64,000 nucleotides of DNA from an uncultured Eubacterium sp. GTDB lineage: Bacteria > Bacillota > Clostridia > Lachnospirales > Lachnospiraceae. This document shows positions 17,404 to 25,725 of the stretch, one piece after another. The position numbers and the translations under genes were made by a program. Under the pieces are notes generated by a model. That model ran no database searches and was not told the DNA's origin. It saw only the letters and a list, made by a program, of their open reading frames with translations. Each line of letters opens with the position of its first letter. The first letter of the stretch is position 1. The stretch spans positions 62,001-126,000 of the forward strand of contig CAJTZX010000001.1 in NCBI GenBank assembly GCA_910584345.1, given 5' to 3'.

Positions 17404-18525
17404 ATGACGAAACCGATCTTATTCAAACTCATCATCTCCATAGAACTCCTCTCACTCCTTGGAATCCTGACTTTCACCTTATTTCGAACCCCGGCAGAAG
17501 ATTCTGCAAATACGCCCGCATCTTCCCAAAACACAGATACGTCCGGCCAATCAAGTTCCACCGGCAAAGACTTCATTAAATGGGTTGATTTTAAAGTAAC
17601 AAGCGAGGCTATGAACGATGCCTATCAATATGATCTAAAGTCGCATGATACAGATACTCCGCTGGACTGGGTCTGCTTGCTGGCTGTCCTTGGCGCAAAA
17701 TACGGCGGAGATTTTAAAAACTATAAGCAGGCAGACCTTGTGAACATCACAGACAAACTATTAAACAAAGAATCCACTTTAGAACAACTAACGTCTGATA
17801 TGAAATACTATCCGTACTACAATGAAGCTTATCATGCCGTACTCGGCGGACTTGTTGGAGAGTATCAGCTTTCGGATTCAGATTCGGATTCAAATTCAGA
17901 CTCAAACAAAATGCAGTATGGTTTAAAAGCATTTTCCCCGATTGCAAAAGGATTTCCATATACAGATTATGACGATTTTGGCTCTTCCCGCTCTTTTGGT
18001 TACCGCAGGCAGCACCTTGGCCACGATATGATGGGACAAATTGGTACGCCGATCATTGCTGTAGAATCTGGCTACGTAGAATGTCTTGGTTGGAACCGTT
18101 ATGGCGGCTGGCGCATTGGAATCCGCAGCTTTGATAAAAAGAGATATTATTATTATGCTCATCTGCGCCAAAACTTCCCCTATAGTAAATCTTTAAAAGA
18201 GGGCGGAACGGTAACTGCAGGAGATGTCATAGGCTATATGGGACATACAGGTTATAGTGATAAAGAGAATACAAATAATATCGATATTATACATTTACAC
18301 TTTGGGCTTCAGCTGATTTTTGATGAGTCCCAAAAAGACGGAAATAATGAAATCTGGATTAGCTGTTATGAATTGGCACGTTTCTTGTCACAGAACCGCA
18401 GCGAGACGGTAAAAGATGAATCCTCTAAAGAATGGCACCGCATACAAAATATGGTTGATCCGGCCGTTACTAATTATGAAAAATCCGCGCAAAAAAATAC
18501 TGCGGACAAAAAAAAGGAAAAATAA
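17404..18525 (+). CDS. Membrane-anchored M23 (LytM) family peptidase
   Basis: A 373-residue protein with an N-terminal membrane helix (ILFKLIISIELLSLLGILTF), a Ser/Thr-rich linker, an uncharacterised central domain (~55-155) and an Asp/Ser repeat (~158-168). The M23 domain covers ~190-310. Zinc ligands are visible in RRQHLGHDMMG and in HLHFGLQ near residue 298, and GTPIIAVESGYV and GYMGHTG are typical. This family cuts peptidoglycan cross-bridges outside the cell or serves sporulation and division. The tail is Lys-rich. No good ribosome site precedes the ATG, so translation may be weak or the start slightly different. A terminator follows. Confidence 0.85.
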   Translation: MTKPILFKLIISIELLSLLGILTFTLFRTPAEDSANTPASSQNTDTSGQSSSTGKDFIKWVDFKVTSEAMNDAYQYDLKSHDTDTPLDWVCLLAVLGAKYGGDFKNYKQADLVNITDKLLNKESTLEQLTSDMKYYPYYNEAYHAVLGGLVGEYQLSDSDSDSNSDSNKMQYGLKAFSPIAKGFPYTDYDDFGSSRSFGYRRQHLGHDMMGQIGTPIIAVESGYVECLGWNRYGGWRIGIRSFDKKRYYYYAHLRQNFPYSKSLKEGGTVTAGDVIGYMGHTGYSDKENTNNIDIIHLHFGLQLIFDESQKDGNNEIWISCYELARFLSQNRSETVKDESSKEWHRIQNMVDPAVTNYEKSAQKNTADKKKEK

Positions 18526-18530
18526 CAAAA

Positions 18531-18579
18531 AAACTGCAACAGGCAAATGTTTTTTCATACATTCAATCTGTTGCAGTTT
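18531..18579 (+). terminator. Terminator after the M23 peptidase gene
   Basis: 12-bp perfect stem (AAACTGCAACAG / CTGTTGCAGTTT) five bases after the stop codon, followed by TCTTTC. It has A-rich sequence upstream, so it could work in both directions towards spoVG. Confidence 0.75.
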
Positions 18580-18632
18580 CTTTCGGACGGTTCAAGCCAT
18601 CCTTTCCATTTTTATTCTGTTTCAATCGTCAT

Positions 18633-18908
18633 TCACGTCTCTTCTTCTGCTGTCATTTGTTTTTGATATTCCTCAAGAATAATATTCTGAATATGGTCTC
18701 TAGTCTCAGAATTAATCGGATGAGCAATATCTCGGAATTCTCCATCTGCTGCCTTTCTGCTTGGCATAGCTATGAACAATCCCTTAACCCCTTCAATTAC
18801 TTTGATATCATGCACAACAAATTCATCATCAATTGTGATTGATACCACTGCTTTCATCTTTCCTTCTTTTTCAACTTTTCGGACTCGGACATCTGTTATT
18901 CGCATCAT
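18633..18908 (-). CDS. spoVG: Septation protein SpoVG
   Basis: A 91-residue protein with the full SpoVG pattern: MRITDVRVRKV, ITIDDEFVVHDIKVIEG, GLFIAMPSRK and RDIAHPINSETRD. SpoVG is a small site-specific nucleic-acid-binding regulator found widely in Firmicutes, linked to sporulation, cell division and surface polymers. A GGGG site precedes two adjacent ATG codons. It lies 119 bp downstream of glgD on the same strand, and imperfect hairpins in that gap may separate them. Confidence 0.96.
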   Translation of the reverse strand: MMRITDVRVRKVEKEGKMKAVVSITIDDEFVVHDIKVIEGVKGLFIAMPSRKAADGEFRDIAHPINSETRDHIQNIILEEYQKQMTAEEET

Positions 18909-19027
18909 CTTTCGCCCCTTTCTTCATTTCCTATAAAACACCTCACCTTTACTTAATAGTTATTTACCCCTCCTTTTTTAACTTGTGACTTACAAGCCGC
19001 AGTCATAAGACTGCAGCCTGTGATCTA

Positions 19028-20149
19028 TTACAACCCATACCGTTCATTGTTATCTTCTACAACTACTTTAATACCGCTGTCACCACAGTAATAAGTATTC
19101 GCCTTTAGAGTCCCCCGACTCTCTACGATACAATTTTCGATATGCGTATTGTCACCTATGTAAACTTCATTTAATATAATAGAATTTTTAATTACACAAT
19201 TCTTGCCTACAAATACTTCTTTAAACAATACAGAATTTTCTACTTTGCTGTTAATAATGCACCCGCTGGAAATCAGGCTGTTATGCACATCCGAACCTAT
19301 GTTATATTTTGCCGGCGGCAAATCATCTACTTTGGAATAAACGTGCGGATAATCTCGGAAAAAGAATTTGCGAACTTCCGGTTTTAAGAAATCCATATTT
19401 GTCTTATAATAAGAATCCACTGTGGAAATATTGCTCCAGTAACCTTCCAGCTTATATCCATACATCCGCTTTAAATTTTTATAACGAATCAAAATATCTG
19501 TTACAAAATCACTCCGACTCTCCTGCGCACAATGCTCCAGCAGATCGATTAACTGCCTTCTGCGGATAATATAGATTCCAGTAGATATTGTGTTTGACTG
19601 TGCAACCATTGGTTTTTCCTCAAACTCTACAATCCTGGAATCTTCATTCATCTTAAGAACGCCATATCTGCTGACGTCTTCTGATTTATCCATATCTTTT
19701 ACAACGATTGTAATATCCGCCTTTTTTTCGATATGATAATCCAATATTTTATTATAGTCTATTTTATATACACAATCACCGCTCGTAATAATGACATAAG
19801 GTTCATGGCAGCGCTTTAGGAAATCGATATTTTGATACATAGCGTCTGCTGTTCCACGATACCACCAGCTATTATCTGATGTTACTGTCGGTGTAAATAC
19901 ATACAATCCGCCTTGTTTTCTTCCAAAATCCCACCATTTAGAGGAACTTAAATGTTCATTCAACGAACGCGCATTATACTGCGTCAATACCGCAACCGTC
20001 TGTATTTGTGAATTTGTCATATTACTCAGAGAAAAATCGATGCAGCGAAAGCTGCCGCCTACCGGCATTGCCGCAATTGCCCTTTTCTTTGATAATTCCT
20101 GCATACGGTTATTATTACCGCCTGCTAAGATCAGTCCTAATGCTTTCAT
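19028..20149 (-). CDS. glgD: Glucose-1-phosphate adenylyltransferase subunit GlgD
   Basis: A 373-residue protein with a nucleotidyltransferase N-terminus (LGLILAGGNNNRMQELSKKRAIAAMPVGG), ITSGDCVYKIDY in the middle, and a left-handed beta-helix C-terminus of hexapeptide repeats. The first loop is altered compared with GlgC (no GxGxRL), as expected for the regulatory GlgD partner of the Firmicutes ADP-glucose pyrophosphorylase. It makes ADP-glucose for glycogen synthesis together with GlgC. Its ATG overlaps the glgC stop by four bases. Confidence 0.94.
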   Translation of the reverse strand: MKALGLILAGGNNNRMQELSKKRAIAAMPVGGSFRCIDFSLSNMTNSQIQTVAVLTQYNARSLNEHLSSSKWWDFGRKQGGLYVFTPTVTSDNSWWYRGTADAMYQNIDFLKRCHEPYVIITSGDCVYKIDYNKILDYHIEKKADITIVVKDMDKSEDVSRYGVLKMNEDSRIVEFEEKPMVAQSNTISTGIYIIRRRQLIDLLEHCAQESRSDFVTDILIRYKNLKRMYGYKLEGYWSNISTVDSYYKTNMDFLKPEVRKFFFRDYPHVYSKVDDLPPAKYNIGSDVHNSLISSGCIINSKVENSVLFKEVFVGKNCVIKNSIILNEVYIGDNTHIENCIVESRGTLKANTYYCGDSGIKVVVEDNNERYGL

Positions 20150-21420
20150 GCCGATTCACCTGCCTTTATAATCGCTCCGCCGCTGGCAAGCTGTCCGTCA
20201 GGGTAATCTTCTGCCGTCGTCATGCCTGCGATTGCTGTATTTCGTCCAATCCTGACATCTGCAGGAACGATGGAGTCTTCTCCTATTGTAACCAAATCGA
20301 ATGCATATACTTTTGGATTATATGTACTAGGCGCATATTCTCCTACACCAACTTGTGCACGGTCGCCAATCTTTGTATTTTCTGCAATAATTCCTTTATC
20401 TATCGTTACATGTTCTCCAATTACGGCATCTTTCATAATGATCGAATTACGTATTACAGTACCTCTGCCAATCGTTACGCCTGCACCAATTACAGAACTA
20501 TATACTTCTCCATAGATCTCACATCCTTCTCCAATCAGGCTTTTTTCCACCACCGCCTCGTATGAAAGATACTGTGGCTCAATAATATCACATTTCGTAT
20601 AAATTTTCCAATACTTCTCATACAAATTAAATTCCGGTATCAGATCAATCAGTTCCATATTTGCTTCCCAATAAGATCCAAGTGTCCCTACGTCTTTCCA
20701 GTAGCCATTGTATTCATAAGCAAACATTCGGAAATCCTTTTCATGCAGATATGGAATAATATGCTTGCCAAAATCACAATTGCCCTGATCTTTTAATGCC
20801 ACCAGCGCATCTTTCAGCACTTTCCAGCTAAATATATAAATACCCATGGACGCCATATTGCTCCTTGGATGTTCCGGTTTTTCTTCAAATTCCTGTATTC
20901 GTTTTTCTTCGTCTGTAATTACAACACCAAATCTGCTGGCCTCCTCGATCGGAACAGGCATCGCAGCAATGGTTACATCTGCATGGTTCGCTTTGTGAAA
21001 GTCAAGCATCTCTTCGTAATCCATTTTATAAATATGATCGCCGGACAAAATAATCACATATTCAGGATGATAACTTTCCATATAATTCAAATTCTGGAAT
21101 ATCGCATTTGCTGTTCCTGTATACCACTCACTGTTGTCACTCTTTTCGTACGGTGGCAATACTGTAACTCCACCATTATTACGATCAAGATCCCATGGAA
21201 TACCGATACCGATATGCGAATTTAACCGCAATGGCTGGTACTGTGTCAGAACACCTACCGTATCAATCCCTGAGTTAATACAGTTACTAAGCGGAAAATC
21301 AATAATACGATACTTACCACCAAATGCTACCGCCGGCTTAGCTACTGCAGAAGTCAGCACTCCAAGACGGCTCCCCTGTCCGCCGGCCAGAAGCATAGCA
21401 ATCATTTCCTTACAAATCAC
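20146..21420 (-). CDS. glgC: Glucose-1-phosphate adenylyltransferase GlgC
   Basis: About 424 residues. The start is most likely the GTG at 21420, with GAGGGG eight bases upstream; the frame is open further but those codons lack a site. The catalytic loop AMLLAGGQGSRLGVLT is intact, followed by KPAVAFGGKYRIIDFPLSN, GTANAIFQN and LSGDHIYKMDY. The C-terminus is a left-handed beta-helix. It catalyses ATP + glucose-1-phosphate to ADP-glucose, the committed step of glycogen synthesis. glgC and glgD form an overlapping pair; glycogen synthase and branching enzyme are not in the window. Confidence 0.95.
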   Translation of the reverse strand: MICKEMIAMLLAGGQGSRLGVLTSAVAKPAVAFGGKYRIIDFPLSNCINSGIDTVGVLTQYQPLRLNSHIGIGIPWDLDRNNGGVTVLPPYEKSDNSEWYTGTANAIFQNLNYMESYHPEYVIILSGDHIYKMDYEEMLDFHKANHADVTIAAMPVPIEEASRFGVVITDEEKRIQEFEEKPEHPRSNMASMGIYIFSWKVLKDALVALKDQGNCDFGKHIIPYLHEKDFRMFAYEYNGYWKDVGTLGSYWEANMELIDLIPEFNLYEKYWKIYTKCDIIEPQYLSYEAVVEKSLIGEGCEIYGEVYSSVIGAGVTIGRGTVIRNSIIMKDAVIGEHVTIDKGIIAENTKIGDRAQVGVGEYAPSTYNPKVYAFDLVTIGEDSIVPADVRIGRNTAIAGMTTAEDYPDGQLASGGAIIKAGESA

Positions 21421-21610
21421 TTCGTTCACCCCTCGTCCAATTTTCTTTTGATAAGTATAACATATTCGTCTCAAAATGTACATCATTTTTCACATCTTTT
21501 TGTCTAAATCCCACTTGTTTTTGTAGAAATTTACAATATTTTGCATTTTACAGAACAGGAAAAGAGTGAAAATGGTTACCGTTCATAATTAAAATGAAAT
21601 CAGAAATAAA

Positions 21611-21638
21611 TTGCAAAATAATGAAAGATGTTTATAAT
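21611..21638 (+). promoter_or_regulatory. Promoter of murC
   Basis: TTGCAA (21611-21616), a 16-bp spacer and a perfect TATAAT (21633-21638). The predicted 5' leader of murC is about 130 nt and contains the structured element at 21696-21752. Confidence 0.65.
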
Positions 21639-21695
21639 AAAAATAGAGCGCATGAACAGTCATAAGTTTCTGTTTATGTGAATATAAAATATAGC

Positions 21696-21752
21696 ATACC
21701 CTATAGGCAGCCGCATGTTTTACAAATAACATACGGCAGGTTCATCGGGTAT
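21696..21752 (+). promoter_or_regulatory. Structured 5' leader upstream of murC
   Basis: Two nested stems in the murC leader: an outer ATACCC (21696-21701) with GGGTAT (21747-21752), and an inner GCCGCATGTT (21710-21719) with AACATACGGC (21728-21737), one C-A mismatch. An asymmetric internal loop lies between them. It ends 22 bases before the murC ATG. I do not recognise it as a known riboswitch class. Confidence 0.45.
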
Positions 21753-21774
21753 AGAATGTGCAGGTGTATATCAA

Positions 21775-23217
21775 ATGTATCAGATTAATTTTCAAAAGCC
21801 GGTCCACGTACATTTCATCGGCATCGGCGGTATCAGTATGAGCGGACTTGCAGAAGTCCTCTTAGAAGAACATTTTACAATATCCGGCTCTGATGCAAAA
21901 GAATCGGAGCTTACAAAGAAACTGGCTCAATCTGGAGCTGTCATCTATTACGGCCAAAGCGCTGAACATATTAGTGCCGACACGGATCTTGTCGTTTACA
22001 CAGCAGCCATCCATGCCGATAATCCAGAGTATCTGGCTGCACAAAAGATGCAGATTCCTATGCTGAGCCGTGCAGAACTGCTTGGACAAATCATGAGCAA
22101 CTACAAACAATCCGTAGCTGTGGCCGGTACTCACGGAAAGACTACGACAACCTCTATGGTCACACATATTCTGCTTGCGGCACATACCGACCCAACGATT
22201 TCTATCGGTGGAATTCTGCCTGCCATCGGTGGAAATATCCAGGTCGGACATTCTGCTTATTTTGTAACGGAAGCTTGTGAGTATACGAACAGTTTTCTGC
22301 ATTTTTATCCAAAATACAGCATGATTCTCAATATCGAAGAAGACCATCTGGATTTTTTTAAAGATTTGAACGATATCCGGCATTCTTTCCGTCTTTTTGC
22401 AGAAAATACAGCTGCAGACGGCACAATCATTATCAACAGTGAGATTGACGGCCTGAATCATCTTTTAAAAGGTTTAGACCGGCAAGTCGTTACCTATGGC
22501 TTTGACCCTTCCTGCAATTTCTATCCGGAAAACATCACCTATCAATCATCCGGTTTTGCACAGTTTACAATTATGCATCGCAGAAACAAAGTTGTTCACA
22601 CCGAACAGGGGGGAAACTCTTCCAAATTTTTAGCATGGAGGGAAACAGAAAAAGTTTGTGATGTCTCCCTTCATGTACCTGGCCGCCATAACATCAGCAA
22701 CGCTCTTGCTGCAGCTGCTCTTGCAGTGCAAATGGGCCTCCCGGCTGAAGCAATTTCACAGGGACTTCATGCATTCTACGGAACAGACCGCCGCTTTCAG
22801 GTCAAAGGGGAACGAAATGGAGCTACCATTATTGATGATTATGCACACCATCCGACGGAAATCAGCGCAACGCTAAGCGCAGCCGCCAATTATCCACATT
22901 CACGCATTATTTGTGTCTTTCAGCCACACACTTATACACGGACGAAAGCATTTCTGGATGAATTTGCCGCATCACTTTCTGCTGCTGACATTGTTGTACT
23001 GGCTGATATCTATGCCGCCAGAGAAACGGATACACTTGGAGTCAGCTCCTTGAATATCCTCGAAAAGCTGAAAATGCGCGGTACGGAATGCTACTATTTT
23101 CCATCTTTTGAAGAGATCGAAAAATTTTTATTAAAAAAAATAATGAACGGTGACCTGTTGATAACTATGGGGGCTGGAGACATAATAAAGGTTGGTGAAA
23201 GCCTGCTTAACCACTAG
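21775..23217 (+). CDS. murC: UDP-N-acetylmuramate--L-alanine ligase MurC
   Basis: A 480-residue Mur ligase. The N-terminal UDP-binding motif is HFIGIGGISMSGLAE; the ATP loop is AVAGTHGKTTTTSMV; GRHNISNALAAAALA and IIDDYAHHPTEI are MurC-typical. It adds L-alanine to UDP-MurNAc in the cytoplasm, the first step of the peptidoglycan stem peptide. The length is normal. A weak AGGTG site precedes the ATG. It is divergent from glgC and is followed at once by DnaA-box repeats and a terminator. Confidence 0.97.
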   Translation: MYQINFQKPVHVHFIGIGGISMSGLAEVLLEEHFTISGSDAKESELTKKLAQSGAVIYYGQSAEHISADTDLVVYTAAIHADNPEYLAAQKMQIPMLSRAELLGQIMSNYKQSVAVAGTHGKTTTTSMVTHILLAAHTDPTISIGGILPAIGGNIQVGHSAYFVTEACEYTNSFLHFYPKYSMILNIEEDHLDFFKDLNDIRHSFRLFAENTAADGTIIINSEIDGLNHLLKGLDRQVVTYGFDPSCNFYPENITYQSSGFAQFTIMHRRNKVVHTEQGGNSSKFLAWRETEKVCDVSLHVPGRHNISNALAAAALAVQMGLPAEAISQGLHAFYGTDRRFQVKGERNGATIIDDYAHHPTEISATLSAAANYPHSRIICVFQPHTYTRTKAFLDEFAASLSAADIVVLADIYAARETDTLGVSSLNILEKLKMRGTECYYFPSFEEIEKFLLKKIMNGDLLITMGAGDIIKVGESLLNH

Positions 23218-23387
23218 TTATCCACATTATCCACATTGAATTGTGCAAAAGATGCCATTTTCAATGTGGATTTTTTGTGTTTTATCCACACTCTTTGAAA
23301 AAATGTGGAAAGATTCGATTTTTAGCAGTTTTCAGAATTAATATAATGTGAACTTCATCCTTATCCACCTTATCCACTTTATCCACA
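23218..23387. promoter_or_regulatory. DnaA-box cluster between murC and dnaD
   Basis: The consensus DnaA box TTATCCACA occurs exactly at 23218-23226, 23227-23235 (tandem, no gap), 23282-23290 and 23379-23387. Two variants with only the last base changed (TTATCCACC at 23361-23369, TTATCCACT at 23370-23378) abut the last one, giving three contiguous 9-mers. Minus-strand near matches are at 23304-23312 (CTTTCCACA) and 23265-23273. Eight boxes in 170 bp is far above chance. It is intergenic, directly upstream of the promoter of two primosome genes. Confidence 0.85.
23229..23276 (+). terminator. Terminator of murC
   Basis: 11-bp perfect stem ATCCACATTGA (23229-23239) / TCAATGTGGAT (23261-23271), followed by a TTTTTT run. 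The left arm overlaps the second DnaA box, so the repeats serve two purposes or the box is partly a by-product of the stem. Confidence 0.75.
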
Positions 23388-23433
23388 ATTACTGGAACGC
23401 CTTGATTTCACAGACTTTGCGAAAAAAATGTAC

Positions 23434-23462
23434 TTCTCAATTGGGAAATCCTGTGCTATAAT
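23434..23462 (+). promoter_or_regulatory. Promoter of the dnaD-like operon
   Basis: Extended -10 TGCTATAAT (TATAAT at 23457-23462) with a weak -35 TTCTCA 17 bp upstream. It begins 47 bp downstream of the last DnaA box, so DnaA binding could influence it. The ATG at 23488 is 25 bases after the -10. Confidence 0.65.
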
Positions 23463-23487
23463 CTGTGCAGTAAGAGGGGGGATGCAT

Positions 23488-24672
23488 ATGGCTGATATAT
23501 TACTAAAACGTGACAGCACGCTTGCTGCCACTTATGTACCAAATACTTTTATTGACGAATATATGACACACGCAGATGGTGAGTTTGTCAAAATTTATCT
23601 GTATCTGCTTCGCTGTATGAATAATCCAGACACGATGTTTTCCATTTCGGATATCGCGGACAAGTTCGATCATACAGAAAAAGACGTTACACGTGCTTTA
23701 AAATATTGGGAAAAAATGCATCTGCTCCGTCTGGAATTTAACAGCAGAGAAGAGCTTACCGGTATTTGCCTGTCTGATTTTTCATTATTAACGCCAGACA
23801 CTCTATCGAAACAGGCTCAGACAGCCGATACGGTTTCTGCCAGACAGCAATATACAGATACATCTGTACCTGCCGAACAGCCTATCGAACAACATACAAA
23901 ACAACATATCGAACAGCCTCCTGCAGCTGATACTGTTTTATCCGGACATTCACACGATACCATGCATGCATTGCCAAAGCGCACAGAATATTCCCTAAAT
24001 CAGCTAGCGCAGTTTGGCGAAGATGAGACCGTACAGGAAATTTTATTTGTAGCTGAACGTTATCTTGGGCATCCTTTAAACAATACAGATATTCAAACCA
24101 TTTTGTACTGGCTGGATAAGCTGAAATTTTCACAGGATTTAATTGAATACCTGATCGAACAAAGTGTTGCAAAAAGTCACATGAGCATCCGATATATGGA
24201 TAAAATTGCACTATCCTGGGCACAATCCGGCATCCATACGCTTTCGGATGCAAAACAGTCCGCACAAATGCACAGCAGTGCGGCCCGCGCTGTGCAAAAA
24301 GCGTTTGGCATTTCAAATCGCACACTCACCGGGCCGGAACTTGAGTATGTGGAAAAATGGTCGAAAGAAATGGCATTTTCTGATGACATGATCGCTCTGG
24401 CTTGCCAAAAAACAATTTTAAAAATTCATCAGATCAGCTATGAATATACCGATTCCATTTTAAAGAGCTGGCAAAGCCAAAATGCACGTACTTTAAATGA
24501 TATTAAGCTGCTGGACGCACAATATCAAGAGACAAAAGCAAAAAAAATAACCGCCGGAAAGACCGCTGCGCGCACTGCCAAAGGAACGATTGTCAACGGC
24601 TTTTCAAATTTCTCACAGCGTACTTATAATTATGAGGAGCTGGAGCGTGAATTGCTGTCACACCGCAGATAA
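23488..24672 (+). CDS. DnaD-domain replication initiation protein
   Basis: About 394 residues from the ATG at 23488, six bases after GAGGGGGG. The N-terminal ~100 residues form a winged-helix region (FSISDIADKFDHTEKDVTRALKYWEKMHLL). A Gln/Thr-rich linker (~110-165) is followed by two DnaD-type helical domains (ERYLGHPLNNTDIQTILYWL around 190-240, and AFGISNRTLTGPELEYVEKW around 275-340). DnaD/DnaB proteins remodel DNA and recruit the helicase loader at the origin or at restart sites. It is followed 15 bases later by a DnaI/DnaC-like ATPase, its expected partner. Confidence 0.88.
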   Translation: MADILLKRDSTLAATYVPNTFIDEYMTHADGEFVKIYLYLLRCMNNPDTMFSISDIADKFDHTEKDVTRALKYWEKMHLLRLEFNSREELTGICLSDFSLLTPDTLSKQAQTADTVSARQQYTDTSVPAEQPIEQHTKQHIEQPPAADTVLSGHSHDTMHALPKRTEYSLNQLAQFGEDETVQEILFVAERYLGHPLNNTDIQTILYWLDKLKFSQDLIEYLIEQSVAKSHMSIRYMDKIALSWAQSGIHTLSDAKQSAQMHSSAARAVQKAFGISNRTLTGPELEYVEKWSKEMAFSDDMIALACQKTILKIHQISYEYTDSILKSWQSQNARTLNDIKLLDAQYQETKAKKITAGKTAARTAKGTIVNGFSNFSQRTYNYEELERELLSHRR

Positions 24673-24687
24673 CTACGGAGAACTATT

Positions 24688-25704
24688 ATGGCTTTATCGA
24701 ATTTACAATATGACGAGATACAACGTCAGTATGATGCCAGACAACTTCATAACCAGCACATCCTGCAAAAACGCAAACAGCAGCTTTACCTGCAGTATCC
24801 GCGTCTGAAAGAGCTGGAAACACTGATTGCTTCGGCCAGTGTTCACTTTGCCAAACTTCTGCTGGATGGAGATGAACAAGCGTTGGCACAGTTAAAACAA
24901 GTATTGGCACATTACCGCATAGAACGGTCAAATCTCCTTACCCAGGCAGGTCTCAGCGAGCAATATCTGGAACCGCCCTATACGTGCCCGGACTGTAAGG
25001 ATACCGGCTTTATCGACGGCAAACGCTGCCACTGCTTTGAACAGGCTGCCATTGACCTTGTTTATACACAATCAAATATTAAAAGTATCTTAAAAGAAGA
25101 AAATTTTACGAACTATTCCTTTGCTTACTATTCGGAAACGAAAAAAAATGATACGAATGGTCTTTCTTACAGGGAAACTGCCAAAGATGCCGTTAAGGAA
25201 TCCTTATTATTTTTAAAAGAATTCGACAAAGAATTTCATAATCTGTTTTTATATGGCGATACCGGTACGGGTAAGACATTTTTATCCCACTGCATTGCCA
25301 AAGAACTGCTGGATACGGGCCATTCTGTTATTTACTTCACAGCCTTTCAGCTGTTTGAAGTATTGGAAAAACATAAATTTGAGAAGGATCGTGAGGCCGC
25401 CTCTTCCATGCAGCATATTTTTGACTGCGACCTTCTGATTATCGACGATCTGGGAACCGAGCTGTCCAATGCATTTACCGTTTCACAGCTGTTTTTATGC
25501 CTGAATGAGCGTATGCTCCGTAAGAAATCTACAATCATATCTACAAATTTAGGCATTGACCAGCTCAGCATTATTTACTCGGAACGGATTTTCTCCCGGA
25601 TTACGAGCAGTTATACGATGATAAAACTTTTTTGTGACGATATCCGGCTCCAAAAGAGAAAATTAAGTAACGGTTCAGACCATTCTGCACCATTACAAAA
25701 TTAA
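24688..25704 (+). CDS. DnaI/DnaC-like helicase loader ATPase
   Basis: A 338-residue protein. The N-terminal ~100 residues are coiled and helical and contain a zinc-binding set (CPDCKDTGFIDGKRCHC, ~99-115). The AAA+ domain has Walker A LYGDTGTGKTFLSHCIA near 190, Walker B CDLLIIDDLGTE near 250 and a sensor segment STNLGIDQL. The layout matches DnaI-type loaders, which place the replicative helicase onto DNA. A GGAG site precedes the ATG. It is the second gene after the DnaD-like gene, in the usual Clostridia order. Confidence 0.93.
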   Translation: MALSNLQYDEIQRQYDARQLHNQHILQKRKQQLYLQYPRLKELETLIASASVHFAKLLLDGDEQALAQLKQVLAHYRIERSNLLTQAGLSEQYLEPPYTCPDCKDTGFIDGKRCHCFEQAAIDLVYTQSNIKSILKEENFTNYSFAYYSETKKNDTNGLSYRETAKDAVKESLLFLKEFDKEFHNLFLYGDTGTGKTFLSHCIAKELLDTGHSVIYFTAFQLFEVLEKHKFEKDREAASSMQHIFDCDLLIIDDLGTELSNAFTVSQLFLCLNERMLRKKSTIISTNLGIDQLSIIYSERIFSRITSSYTMIKLFCDDIRLQKRKLSNGSDHSAPLQN

Positions 25705-25725
25705 ATAAAACGGAGGACTTACACT

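Noticed and set aside
17747..17959. Asp/Ser repeat in the M23 gene as a DNA tandem-repeat or CRISPR-like element
   Set aside because: The repeat is short (about 30 bp of GATTC-type units), in frame, and encodes an Asp/Ser linker. There are no spacers or cas genes.
18960..19022. Terminator between glgD and spoVG
   Set aside because: Imperfect GCCGCAGTC / GACTGCAGC and CTTGT / ACAAG stems are present, but mismatches and the lack of a U-run directly after a stem make the call too weak to list as a feature.
23218..23387. DnaA-box cluster as the chromosomal origin oriC
   Set aside because: No dnaA, dnaN, recF or rpmH gene is adjacent, and no distinct AT-rich unwinding region with DnaA-trio-like repeats is obvious. 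A titration or regulatory cluster is more likely.
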